The position numbers and the translations under genes were made by a program. A stretch of DNA of 64,000 nt from assembly GCA_012934845.2 (NCBI GenBank), contig WNNJ02002271.1, positions 1-64,000 on the forward strand, in the 5' to 3' direction. The notes below the pieces were generated by a model, which did not search any database, was not told the origin of the DNA, and was given only the letters and a program-made list of their open reading frames with translations. Shown here piece by piece: positions 1 through 9,960 of the stretch; the first letter of the stretch is position 1, and every line of letters begins with the position of its first letter. The stretch comes from Pomphorhynchus laevis. Its lineage: Eukaryota > Acanthocephala > Palaeacanthocephala > Echinorhynchida > Pomphorhynchidae.

Positions 1-1543
1 GTTCTGTTTCATACATGTTCAGTGCTCACAACAACAAAATAAAGAACGACAAGATATTAAGATGGCGTTTGGAGTTGTCCCGATTTAAATTTGATATCCA
101 GTACCGAGCTGGGAAGCTCAATCAGGCCGCTGACGCTCTTTCTCGCGACGCGTTCTGCAACTCTGTCTCATTCACCAATCATTATCTTCAGCATCTTCGT
201 AAAGTCCATAGTCAATTATGCCACCCGGGAATTACTCGCCTTTGGCATTTCGTGCAAAAACGGAACCTCCCATTTTCCCTCTCGGATGTTAGGAATATTT
301 CAAGTGAGTGCAAAAGCTGCGCTATATTGAAACCAAGATTTTTTCATCCACCTGAGGCTAAACTCATAAAATCAAGTATGCCATTTGAACGCTTGTCTAT
401 GGATTTTAAGGGCCCAATTCCTACAAAGAACAATAAAAGGTATTTGTTAACCGTCATTGACGAGTATAGCAGATTCCCCTTTGCCTTTCTATGTTCTGAT
501 ATGACTACACACTGTCATAGACTGTTTAACCCAGATCTTTTCAATTTTCGGTTCACCTGCTTCAATCCATTCTGATCAAGGTACGGCTTTTACCTCTAAG
601 GAAATCCAGTCATTCCTCTCTCATCACGGGTGGCGATTACTCATTCAAGTTCATACAACCCTGCTGGCAATGGTCAAGTCGAGCGCCTTAATGGTGTACT
701 ATGGAAGGCAATATCATTGCGTTTACATGACCTCGGAAAGAAAACAGATGAGTGGCAAAGTGTATTACCACAATGTCTCAACGCTATTCGATCACTTCTG
801 TGTACTGCCACGAACCACACACCACATGAACGACTCTTTACATTCAGCCGACGCTCTATAAATGGTCATGATCTTCCGTCTTGGTTATCAAACCCTGGCC
901 CAGTCTTAATAATACGCTTTAATAAAACGAACAAATACGAGAACTCTGTGGAAAAAGCTGAAATTGTGTACGCCAATCCCAATTTTGCTCTCGTGAAGTT
1001 ACAAAACGGGAGGGAGATATATATATATATATATCAACTCGACATTTATCCCCGTATCCCAGAGTCGACGAAAACCTCAATATCAACTCGTCCGATGGAG
1101 ACATTCCCTTTGACCTTGAAACTTTGAATTTATACGATAGCGATAAAATGTGTGATCAGGCATCAATAAATGACCTTCAACAGTAAATAGCAATTCTCAT
1201 TCACGTTCAGATAAGCGTTCTGATGAAATCACTGTCAACCCTGAAAACTTGGATGCAACGAAGTATATCGATGAGACGGTCAATCACAACGAGGAAAACG
1301 AACTATCCAGACAGGATGAATCATTTCTCTTAAATACTGATAATACGTGCCAGAGCAACTACCCTACGAGATACTTCAATCGTTCTGAAAATGGGGAACT
1401 ACGACCTCAAAGAAATCGAAGAAGTCCTGCGTACTTAAATGATTATGTCGTGGGGAGAATGTAATGATACTTACCTTTTGACTTGTTATTCTAGATGTAT
1501 TAGAATAAAGCCTATTCTTCTCTGCTTGAATTTACTCGGTACA
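1..1543 (+). mobile_element. Ty3/gypsy LTR retrotransposon, 3' part (fossil)
   Basis: This is the 3' third of a Ty3/gypsy element, cut by the window edge. It encodes the end of RNase H, the HHCC integrase zinc domain (H-x3-H and C-x2-C words around residues 60-105 of the first reading frame), the integrase core with a D-x-Y-S-R word, and a C-terminal tail. It ends in an 84-bp LTR. It is the inverted duplicate of 31517-33056. The copy is broken, with a few interruptions, and is young by its near identity to the other copy. Confidence 0.93.
1460..1543 (+). repeat. 3' LTR of the left gypsy copy (84 bp)
   Basis: It begins TGTAATGATAC and ends CTCGGTACA, so it has the TG...CA ends typical of LTRs. 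It contains an AATAAA word. The same 84 bp occur at 31517-31600 and 35388-35471. It is followed by CAGAT, the reverse complement of the ATCTG target duplication flanking the complete copy. Confidence 0.93.
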
Positions 1544-1634
1544 CAGATAAAGGTGAAAATGTCAGATAAAGGCGAATATGTCAGAAAAAGGTGTGTTCCT
1601 GCGACGCGAAAGGATAAGAAAATCACGAGCTGTC
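1544..1634. other. Gypsy target with ~20-bp tandem units
   Basis: Directly after the LTR lie two to three imperfect ~20-bp units built on the word ATGTCAGA (around 1559 and 1579). They are followed by a stretch (about 1600-1634) resembling 2187-2222 inside the adjacent CR1 fragment. I see no gene here. The mirror copy is at 31426-31516. Confidence 0.6.
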
Positions 1635-2444
1635 CAAGTTGATTGTAAATATATCAAAATACAAACATTTACGTGTTCGTAGCGGAAATGCTCAATCTTT
1701 AGTTAATTATAGCTTTCAAAGCAGTGATATAGAACGAGTCAGCAAATATAAGGACTTGGGAGTGTGGATAAACAGTGATTTGAGTACCGTCACACATACT
1801 GAACATGCTTGTTCAAATGCGTTGGGGATAATCGGTAAACTTAGACGCACTTTCATTGCACTCAATCAATTTGCCCTACGTCTGCTAATCTTTGCTCATG
1901 TGTTGAGCCGTCTTCTATATGCTGCGCCGTGTGTGTATCCCCAAAATTCAAAAGAACATATTAGTTCAGAGAGGGTACTTCATAGAGCTACCAAGCTAGC
2001 ACCGCAACTGAAATTTTTGTCGTACCCTGATCGATTAAAAACACTTAGACTTGAGACTGTCTCGTGGACTCGCCGGTACATCGATATGAGTATGGTCTGG
2101 CAAATTCTTAATGATTTGGATCATCCACTTCGAGATTGTCTTCATTTGCGCTCATCCAATGTCCTCCGAGGCCATGGTTTAACCCTGCGACGTAAAATGA
2201 TAAGAAAATCACGAGCTGTCCCATTTGATCGGCGAGTTGTATCTCTGTGGAATAGGCTTGGAGAGTCAACAATGTGCAGTAGCAATATTAACGAATTCAA
2301 AAAGAAATTACGGATGGAGGATGCCATGGGGAAAGCTACTTTTCCGTATTTGTGATACTTTTATTATATTTTCTTTTTTCTGCAGTGAACCAGCCAATTA
2401 AGCCATGCTTTTATGTGCTGTTGAAACATTAATAATAATAATAA
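1635..2444 (+). pseudogene. CR1-like LINE, 3' fragment
   Basis: The open stretch 1639-2355 encodes 238 residues typical of the part of a CR1-group ORF2 downstream of the reverse transcriptase catalytic core: a Y-K-D-L-G-V-W word near the start, an R-x-L-L-Y-A-A region, and a V-x-L-W-N-R-L word near the end. The catalytic core and endonuclease are missing, so the insertion is strongly 5'-truncated. The 3' UTR runs to a (TAA)n tail at about 2430-2444, and the LINE A copy on the other strand is inserted directly into that tail. The inverted duplicate is at 30616-31425. Confidence 0.85.
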
Positions 2445-2545
2445 TTTTTTTTTGAATGAAAACTGATTTATTGAGAAATTTACAATGATGATTGTTACTC
2501 TCAAATGGGCCGTAATGTTTATAAATGTTTAAACAACAAGTTTTC

Positions 2546-5500
2546 TCAAGCTATTGTCGTCATCTGCCGACAGGGGTGCCGTCTTGTCGAGCGAGGACAC
2601 CGGAGGCTCGCAGACACTGCACGAGCTAATGCAAATCCGATGCGCCTCTTTAGGTGACTTAGTACACTTGGGTAAGCGGATCTGTTACTCAGGGTCCGCT
2701 TGGCGGTGATATCTCTGAGTATACCCATGGCGTATTTTCCGATTCCGCCAGAAGTCGAGAATATGGCAGGAACAAAATATCCGTGTTCGACGATTGATAT
2801 TCTCTCGGCATACTTTGACTGCTTACGGGATTCATTGTAGAGGAAAGAGGATTCTGGGCTACGGTTGACGTTAGATTGGGCAAGTGTTGAAAAAACGTTG
2901 ACGTCTATAAACGTCCGCTCGAATCTTTCGCCCCGCATCCCACAGCATACCACATCGAGTCGTGCACCGCTTTCTCTTGACGTTGTTTCCTTCTCGAAGA
3001 TCAATGTCTCCGGAACCTCCGCAAGTACGGGCTCAGTAGCAACTCCATGGCATACCTCCGAAAGTTCTAAGGCAAGGATGTCGCGTACGGCATTATGGCG
3101 TATAATCGGAAGACCACCCGTTTTACAGGAGAGAGCATGACTGACAGACTGTGTTGTTCCACATGCGCATTTGTCTTGAGATACGTTTGGGGGGGGTCCA
3201 ACCATAACGCGAACATAAGGCATCGCTGAACTCGTTACGACTGAGATGAAAACCATCCTTGACGAGCGGTAGAGCACTTAACCAAGTTGACGCACCAACC
3301 ATTGCAGCATGTGCGATAATGTTGGAAGATGCCGAGTCCATGCACTGGATAGTGGAAAGTAATTTGTTTTGGAAAGCCTGTGTCCTCATTTTAGAAATAT
3401 TGTGAATTGTAGATTTCTGCAAATGACACAGATCGATGACATTTAGCCCGTAATCGAATGTTTTGCAAATTTTTTCCGAGTATTCATACTCAACGGCACA
3501 TGCATGTGTCGGGTCCGTGATCCCAATACCACCCAACTTTATCGGAATTGATAAAACTGATTTCCAGTTCGAGTCAACCTTGATTTGTGTTAATTCAGGT
3601 ATTAACCTTTCGAAAATGGTCGAACTTACTGAATCAAATTGGGATGGTGAACACTGGACAGTTCTTAGCAGATGGGACCATTTGAACTGAAACGATTTTG
3701 TGAAACCGGCATACGCTACATGAGGGTCAACGTAGGAAATCGACACGAGGCGTTCCAATAACGAAACCCATTTACAACATTTTTCGGATATATAGTCGTC
3801 GATAAACTTTTCCGTACCAACCGGTGCGCCCAAAATTGAAATGCCTGAAATCGAGTGATTAACCGCTATTTTTGGAGTAGAAAAGTCAGCACTCGGATGA
3901 CCTAGTAGTTGCGTTTTTATCGCATTGACATGATAACCATATATTGGTCCTTTTCTAATTAGTATTTCCCATACTTTCTGCAAGTCGACCATAGTCCCTA
4001 CGAAATTCGAATCGTCTGCAAACCATCGTTGCAGCACACTAGGAACCGCTCTAGCGATTTCATTCACCAATGGAAGGGTAGCCATCGAGAAAGCCGCCAT
4101 AGCGAACGGATCACCTTGAGTAAATCCCTCTTCCGACAGTATACTATCTCCACCAAGACAGAGTTTGGCTGGTCGCATGTATATGTTGTTCAGTGCTGTA
4201 TACAACGAAGGGCATACATATTGAATGTTGTGTAGTGCAGCTTTTCTGTTAATGGCATTAAATGCATTAGAGGCATCAACTGCCAGGATGCAATGGTCTT
4301 CCTTCGCTTGGAAAGCATCCCGTACAGATCGAATGGCATACTCAATCCCCGCTTTCTGTGAGGCGGCTAACTGTATACAACCGGCGGATTCCTGTAAATC
4401 AAAGGTAATGATCTTTAGGAGAGCCTTACAAATGATTCGCCTTGGAACCTCGCATATTCCAATCGGACGAACCCCTCCATTCTTCTTCTTGATTGCTACA
4501 AGCCTGCAAGCTGTAAAAGCATCAAGTGAGCCGGGAATCACGCTTTCCGCTGCGATATGAGTTCCAAGGTCGGCAAGAGCCTTTGCCAATGACTGTGAAT
4601 GACTGCCAAACTTAGTAAGCATGCTGCGCCATAAGTTCGAGTCCATCCCTGATGGACCAGCACTGCCGTTGGTCTCAAGACTTGCCTTGATAATTCTCTC
4701 CTCGTCGAGTTCGAAAAATCGAACTGGATGATGCCGCAAGGAATCGTGCAAGGGGAATTGTAACAATGCTTCGGGACGAGCTGTTGAGGCTTTGGGGTGA
4801 AGGCTCTGTAGAATATCCTTCACGGAACTGCCGTTGATTTTGGTGTCATAAGATAGTACGCCTTCCTCATAATCCCCTGTCAGAACAGATCCCGCTGCAC
4901 TAAGCTTACCATTCGTTATCATTCGAATGTATCGTTTTTTCCAATCTTGTTTAGTAATCGGTTTTGTTCTTCTCATGTTTTGCTGCAAGTATTCTGCTTC
5001 TTCACATAGCTCAATAAAACGCTTCTCACTCCACAAGAGTAAGCGTCGTTCTATGGTTTTCCGAATCGAGGCGATTTTCCTCGTGTGGATTCTCTGAAGA
5101 ATTAGGTGTGAGAATACGGACGCCATCTTTAGGGAATCAATTGACTGTGGCTGTGACTGTGTAATGTCGGCGAAGAAGGATGTTAAAATCTGTATGAATT
5201 TATGGCTTGCCGAACAAGCAGGTAGTGTCATGAGATTAGGTCGCCATTGACAAGTCTGCTCAAATAAATCGGCTGGCGACATCGCATCGGACAGAGTTGC
5301 GCAACCAGTCAAGGTGCTCACAATGTTGTTACCGTTTTGTTCGGAAATGTTAGTACCGCCGGTAGGAAATACACTATTTGTACAAAGTGTATTCTGAGTC
5401 ATTCCATTACCGAAGGGAATCGTTTCATCAACTCTATTTATTGGTTCATCGGCGGAAGTCGAAGGTAACATCTGAAGTACAATATTTGTAAGATTGTTAC

Positions 5501-5624
5501 AGTCGGGAGCACGACAATTCACACAAGGAACTCCTGCCTTCTCGCATCTGCAAGCTTTACATTTCGCAGACGGACCATTGCATCCGCAGCACAATCTCTG
5601 ACCTGATGGTTTTCCTTTGGGCAT
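2546..5624 (-). pseudogene. LINE A protein: CXC domain, RT, restriction-like endonuclease (frameshifted)
   Basis: It encodes the same protein as 27436-30513 (MPKGKPSGQ start; cysteine-rich domain about residues 12-46; FADD-box reverse transcriptase; C-terminal CCHC and endonuclease). A run of G near 3187-3194 is one base longer than in the right copy (8 against 7). This shifts the frame between the reverse transcriptase and the C-terminal zinc finger, leaving an 833-codon open frame (3123-5624) and a separate 243-codon frame (2546-3277). A single-base slip in a homopolymer may be a real mutation or a sequencing error. Apart from this the copy is near-perfect, so it is very young. Confidence 0.9.
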
Positions 5625-5774
5625 GATTGTTTGCTTCGTTATATGTCGGCGAGCGTGAGCGAGCCGACGCAGTCCTTGTAATTAGTGTATGATAACTGTA
5701 TTAATAATAATAACCAAGAAAGTTGTGTGGTAAGTTGTTCAGAAATTATCTTGAACACTTATAACTTTTTCTTG

Positions 5775-5830
5775 ATAATCGCTCTTCTATAATCGTTCTT
5801 CTATAATCGTTCTTCTATAATCGTTCTTCT
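5775..5830. repeat. 14-bp minisatellite in LINE A leader
   Basis: Four tandem units of ATAATCGTTCTTCT (the first has CTCTTCT). They lie about 150 bases upstream of the LINE A start codon. Other elements of the array carry different tandem repeats at the same relative place, so these may be promoter monomers. Confidence 0.9.
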
Positions 5831-5875
5831 ATAATCGATTAATCGCTCTTTTTAAGTATTTAACAATCAAGACAA

Positions 5876-5888
5876 TTTTAGCTGATAA
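5876..5888. other. LINE array target word TTTTAGCTGATAA (site 1)
   Basis: This 13-bp word lies between the 3' poly(A) of fragment A' and the 5' leader of LINE A. The identical word flanks the other side of A' at 6356-6368, so for A' it behaves as a target-site duplication. Confidence 0.85.
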
Positions 5889-6355
5889 TTTTTTTTTTGA
5901 ATGAAAACTGATTTATTGAGAAATTTACAATGATGATTGTTACTCTCAAATGGGCCGTAATGTTTATAAATGTTTAAACAACAAGTTTTCTCAAGCTATT
6001 GTCGTCATCTGCCGACAGGGGTGCCGTCTTGTCGAGCGAGGACACCGGAGGCTCGCAGACACTGCACGAGCTAATGCAAATCCGATGCGCCTCTTTAGGT
6101 GACTTAGTACACTTGGGTAAGCGGATCTGTTACTCAGGGTCCGCTTGGCGGTGATATCTCTGAGTATACCCATGGCGTATTTTCCGATTCCGCCAGAAGT
6201 CGAGAATATGGCAGGAACAAAATATCCGTGTTCGACGATTGATATTCTCTCGGCATACTTTGACTGCTTACGGGATTCATTGTAGAGGAAAGAGGATTCT
6301 GGGCTACGGTTGACGTTAGATTGGGCAAGTGTTGATAATATTGGGCAAGTGTTGA
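5889..6355 (-). mobile_element. LINE A', 5'-truncated copy of LINE A
   Basis: Only the last ~450 bases are present: poly(A) (T run 5889-5898), the 3' UTR, and the end of the protein including the endonuclease tail (mirrored by 2454-2890). It is nearly identical to A where they overlap. Its 5' end carries a short direct duplication (GGGCAAGTGTTGAT seen twice, about 6322-6355). It is flanked on both sides by TTTTAGCTGATAA. Confidence 0.9.
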
Positions 6356-6368
6356 TTTTAGCTGATAA
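6356..6368. other. LINE array target word TTTTAGCTGATAA (site 2)
   Basis: It sits between the 3' poly(A) of LINE B (T run from 6369) and the 5' end of A'. It is identical to the site at 5876-5888. Confidence 0.85.
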
Positions 6369-6484
6369 TTTTTTTTTTTTTTTTTAAAGAGAAAATTTAT
6401 TATTAATTTACATTAGAAGGTTCCCTCAAATGGGCCATTAAAACATTGGAACAATTTTAGAGATTTTTAAACAATCGACTCTTC

Positions 6485-9463
6485 TCAGAAGGAAGCCATT
6501 GGTGCGCTCCGTGTTGATCGTGCACACCTAATACACGCAGAAGACGCTCGACAAAGACAGAACGCAATCCGACGCTTCAGCTTGCATATTCTTTCGGAGT
6601 AAGTCATCTGCGAATGGGAAGCAGCCTTTTCCGCGATGGTTTTCAGTAGTCTCGAAGCTGCTGGGCCAGCACCACCCGCGGATGAAAAGATAACAGGAAA
6701 AAAGGTCCCTCCTTCTACGTTTGTTACACGTTCATCGTATTTTGCTCGTTTTCGGTTCTCATGGTATCTGAATGATGCGGCTGCTGACTGAGAATAGGAA
6801 CTTGCATGTGCATTAAACACGGCAACATCCAGAAACGTTCGCACGAACCTACTCTCAAATAAACCACTGCAGACCACATCGAGACGTGCGTCCGGATCAC
6901 AGCACGTTGTTGCCGACTCAAAGCACGTACGGCTCCCAATAGCTCGAAGTACCGGCTCAGTCTCCACACCATGGCATACTTGGGACAACTCCTTAGCAAT
7001 TACATCACGCACTGCATTGTGACGGACAATAAGAAGTCCCCCCTTCTTGCAAGACAAGACATGAGTCAAATCGGCCACGGAACCACACACGCACAACCTG
7101 TTTACCCGGTCATTGGGAGTCCAACCATATCGAGTCGCGATCGAGTCTGTGAATTCCGTCGAGGAAAGGTGATAATCTTCGCAGCTTAATGGGATAGCGC
7201 TTAGCCAAGACGAAGCCGAGTCCACCCTTGCATGTTCAAGGGATAACAGTGTAGATCCCGATAAGAGATGTGATGCCTCATCTAACCTCTGCTTGTACAA
7301 ATGGTGACGTCTTCCAGACAGCAACACAGTTATGGAATTCTGACTCTCCCTTAGTGCCCGACCACGTAAACAAGATGAATATGTTTGACAGAAAGTTTGA
7401 GAGTTTGCGTATTCAATTTCGGCAATAAATACAGGATCCACAATACCCATTCCACCAAGTCTCAACGGGGATGTCAAAGCGGTTGTTAATGCATCCGTGA
7501 TATCATGCTTTAAGATTAAAGGAAGCAGTCGGACAACTATGGCATTTCGCAACGTCATAAGCTGTTGATCACTGCACTTCGTCGTCCGCAAAAAATGTGT
7601 CCACTTCCATTGGACGGAATGTACCAAACCGGCATAAGCAGCATGTGGATCATGTTCGGCTACCTGTTCCAATCGCTCTAACATCTCTATCCATTTCATG
7701 ATTTTTCCATTCGAACTAACACTGACAAATTCATCCGTCCCAATTGAAGTCCCGAGCACATCAATACCGTCGTAATTAACATGAACGTCCCTTGTCATGT
7801 CCAAATGCTCCAAGTAAGGTTGATGAAGCAGCAACTGTGTTTTATCAGCATTAACAAAGTACCCGTAACGCGGTCCAACGTCACGCAGAAACATCCAGAC
7901 TCTCTGCAAATCGCACGGGGTCCCAACAAAATTTGCGTCATCCGCATACCACCTCTGCAATACGTTCGGGACCATTTGTCTTATTTGTCGAATCAATGGC
8001 ATGGATGCCATTGCAAATGCAGCCATCGCCAGGGGGTCACCCTGTGTCAGACCTTCGCGAGAGGATAATGTGTCATCACCCAATACCAGACATGGCTCAG
8101 AAGAGTAAAGGTTTGACAAGATACATGACATTGCCGGACAAACAATCTGAATATTGTGCAGTGCTACTTTGCGGTTAATGCAATTAAATGCATTCTTTGC
8201 GTCTACGGCCAGAAGTCCGAGGTTGGAATCAGCAGAAAAAGCGTCGCGTAGTGAATGAATTGCGAATTCAAGTCCACTTCGTTGGGATGCACATAGCTGA
8301 GTTATATCAGCGACGTCCTGTAGGTCATTCCTTATATTAATCAGGATTGCTTTGCAAACAATTCGCCGGCTAACATCCGCAACTCCAATGGGTCGGATAC
8401 CCCCATCCTTCTTTCCAACCGCCACCAGCCTGCAAGCAACAAAGGCCTCCAATCTTTGTGCCGGTAAGCGTTCAGTGGCCAGTTGTATTGCGAATTCAGC
8501 AAGCGCATCCGCCAGATTGCGCGAATGTCCTGCGAATAAGGTCAGCATTCTTCTCCATGATATCGAATCTAGACCAGACGGTCCAGCTCCACCATGTGTC
8601 TTTTTGGCAGCGCGTACGATAGCGTCGCCATCAATATCTAGAAAGAGCGACGGGTGGTGTTCACTTGCCTCAGGTATGTTTTCTTGCAGGAGAACGCTCA
8701 ATTGGACATCAGCGGGAGGCGGGTGTAAACCCTCTAGGTGGTCCTTGACGGTAATTCCACCGCAAACCGAGTTTGACTGCAGTACACCCATACAATGTTT
8801 ATCCTCAAGAACCGAGGTACTCGCACTCAGTTTACCGGATTTAATTAGTCTACAGTACAGTTTAATCCAGTCTGGCTTGGAAGATTTATGACCGCTATTA
8901 ACACATCTGTGCTGCAATATTCGAGCTTCTTCAAAAACTTCAAGTATCTTCCCATCCTGCCATAACTTAATTCTACGCTCCAATACCTTTCTTATGATCG
9001 TAATCTTTAGGGATGGTGGTCTTTGCATAACACAATGAGCAAAGACGGTTGCAGACTTTAGGGCCATATTGTCCGTTGAAACATCACTTACAGCCGAGCG
9101 GTAGTAATCCGCTAAAATGTCGATAACAGTATTGCTGGCCGTACATCTGGGCAGCACCAACAAATTAGGCTTCCAATGTATAACTGTGTCATAGATGTCC
9201 GCCATCGACAACCTCAGTAAGCACGGCATACCATCAGCTTCTGAATTAACCTCAACTGGAACTTGAGGGGTTGATGTCTGTGGTATTGATGTATCACTTG
9301 GTGACGTTGTCGCAAGCGGCGGACCCATTTTGTTTGTGCATTCAGGTGCAAGACAGTTGGTACACTTGCGCTTTTCTCTGGCGCACCGACATCCCCTGCA
9401 TTTTGCCGCTTGTCCATTGCACGAGCAGCACTTCAGCACCGAAGAAGGCTTTCCCTTTGGCAT
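6485..9463 (-). CDS. LINE B protein: CXC-like domain, RT, CCHC, restriction-like endonuclease
   Basis: A 992-residue uninterrupted protein starting MPKGKPS. Residues ~12-45 hold a cysteine-rich block (CCSC, CRGCRC, CTNC, then C-T-N) resembling CXC/TSO1 or metallothionein spacing. The central reverse transcriptase has IRPIG, an A-x-N-A-F-N word, a T-Q-G-D-P box and a YADD box near residue 505. The C terminus has C-x-C-G...H-x3-C, an RHNAVRD word and a D-A-R-L-D-V-V...F-L-D-V pattern, fitting the restriction-like endonuclease of R2/R4/CRE-type LINEs. The family role is target-primed reverse transcription; DNA binding by the CXC block is my inference. The frame is intact, so it could be active. 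Clade name not certain. Confidence 0.9.
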   Translation of the reverse strand: MPKGKPSSVLKCCSCNGQAAKCRGCRCAREKRKCTNCLAPECTNKMGPPLATTSPSDTSIPQTSTPQVPVEVNSEADGMPCLLRLSMADIYDTVIHWKPNLLVLPRCTASNTVIDILADYYRSAVSDVSTDNMALKSATVFAHCVMQRPPSLKITIIRKVLERRIKLWQDGKILEVFEEARILQHRCVNSGHKSSKPDWIKLYCRLIKSGKLSASTSVLEDKHCMGVLQSNSVCGGITVKDHLEGLHPPPADVQLSVLLQENIPEASEHHPSLFLDIDGDAIVRAAKKTHGGAGPSGLDSISWRRMLTLFAGHSRNLADALAEFAIQLATERLPAQRLEAFVACRLVAVGKKDGGIRPIGVADVSRRIVCKAILINIRNDLQDVADITQLCASQRSGLEFAIHSLRDAFSADSNLGLLAVDAKNAFNCINRKVALHNIQIVCPAMSCILSNLYSSEPCLVLGDDTLSSREGLTQGDPLAMAAFAMASMPLIRQIRQMVPNVLQRWYADDANFVGTPCDLQRVWMFLRDVGPRYGYFVNADKTQLLLHQPYLEHLDMTRDVHVNYDGIDVLGTSIGTDEFVSVSSNGKIMKWIEMLERLEQVAEHDPHAAYAGLVHSVQWKWTHFLRTTKCSDQQLMTLRNAIVVRLLPLILKHDITDALTTALTSPLRLGGMGIVDPVFIAEIEYANSQTFCQTYSSCLRGRALRESQNSITVLLSGRRHHLYKQRLDEASHLLSGSTLLSLEHARVDSASSWLSAIPLSCEDYHLSSTEFTDSIATRYGWTPNDRVNRLCVCGSVADLTHVLSCKKGGLLIVRHNAVRDVIAKELSQVCHGVETEPVLRAIGSRTCFESATTCCDPDARLDVVCSGLFESRFVRTFLDVAVFNAHASSYSQSAAASFRYHENRKRAKYDERVTNVEGGTFFPVIFSSAGGAGPAASRLLKTIAEKAASHSQMTYSERICKLKRRIAFCLCRASSACIRCARSTRSAPMASF

Positions 9464-9600
9464 GGTATGGGCTGTATGTTGTTTGGCTCGTTGAAGTGTA
9501 TGTTCCGGAATGTATGTTATTTTATTGTAATTTGTGTAATTCGTTAGAACAGTTATAATTTTTCTTTGTATGTTTATCAGAATCCAAATTTTTTTAAGGT

Positions 9601-9756
9601 GATGGTTGTCGTCGATGGTTGTCGTCGATGGTTGTCGTCGATGGTTGTCGTCGATGGTTGTCGTCGATGGTTGTCGTCGATGGTTGTCGTCGATGGTTGT
9701 CGTCGATGGTTGTCGTCGATGGTTGTCGTCGATGGTTGTAGTCGATGGTTGTCGTT
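9601..9756. repeat. 13-bp minisatellite in LINE B leader
   Basis: Twelve tandem units of GATGGTTGTCGTC, nearly perfect; the last two units each carry a one-base change. Because 13 is not a multiple of three it reads as an open frame encoding a 13-residue repeat, but this is a by-product. It lies about 140-290 bases upstream of the LINE B start codon. Confidence 0.95.
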
Positions 9757-9887
9757 GTATTTACCAATTGTGTGTTTAAGGTTGTAAGTAGTTTATTAAG
9801 CAGCCAAGAAAGTTCAAACTTGTATGTTATTTATTGTAAGTACTTTAATAACCAATTCTTTTTTTAACGTGATAATAATAATAATAG

Positions 9888-9900
9888 TTTTAGCTGATAA
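9888..9900. other. LINE array target word TTTTAGCTGATAA (site 3)
   Basis: It lies between the 3' poly(A) of LINE C (T run from 9901) and the far 5' end of LINE B, next to a (TAA)n run at about 9871-9886. Confidence 0.85.
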
Positions 9901-9960
9901 TTTTTTTTTTTTTTTTTTTTTTAAGAGAAAGAAAATTTATTATTACAAAATCGAAGAATT

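Larger units (their letters stand above)
2445..5875 (-). mobile_element. RLE-type LINE A, left copy
   Basis: This is a non-LTR retrotransposon read on the minus strand. Its poly(A) (T run 2445-2453) abuts a (TTA)n run that is the tail of the neighbouring CR1. The 5' leader (5625-5875) carries a four-unit 14-bp repeat and begins at a TTTTAGCTGATAA site. The nearly identical inverted copy at 27185-30614 has an intact reading frame; this one does not. Confidence 0.9.
1..6086. repeat. Left arm of a ~6.1-kb inverted repeat
   Basis: This segment is matched base for base, in reverse complement, by positions 26974-33056. Coordinates of matching points sum to 33056-33060 throughout. The differences I can see are a handful of length changes in short runs (an AT dinucleotide run near 1017-1034, a G run near 3190, a T run near 2375) and scattered single bases. 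The arm contains part of a gypsy element, a CR1 fragment, LINE A and part of LINE A'. It runs off the left edge of the window, so its true outer end is not seen. Confidence 0.95.
6369..9887 (-). mobile_element. RLE-type LINE B, full length
   Basis: A complete element on the minus strand: poly(A) (T run 6369-6385), 3' UTR, one open reading frame (6485-9463) and a ~420-base leader holding a 12-unit 13-bp minisatellite. It lies between two TTTTAGCTGATAA words. The protein is clearly related to A, C and D but well diverged, so it is a separate lineage in the same site. Confidence 0.92.

Noticed and set aside
3463-4560. Several 70-110 codon frames antisense to LINE A
   Set aside because: They are shadows of the LINE A coding strand and appear in mirror positions in the second copy, with no own motifs.
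5775-9756. CRISPR-like array
   Set aside because: The 13- and 14-bp units are contiguous without spacers and the setting is eukaryotic retrotransposons.
9566-9787. Open frame with a 13-residue repeat
   Set aside because: It is the 13-bp minisatellite read in three successive frames; a repeat unit not divisible by three gives this for free.
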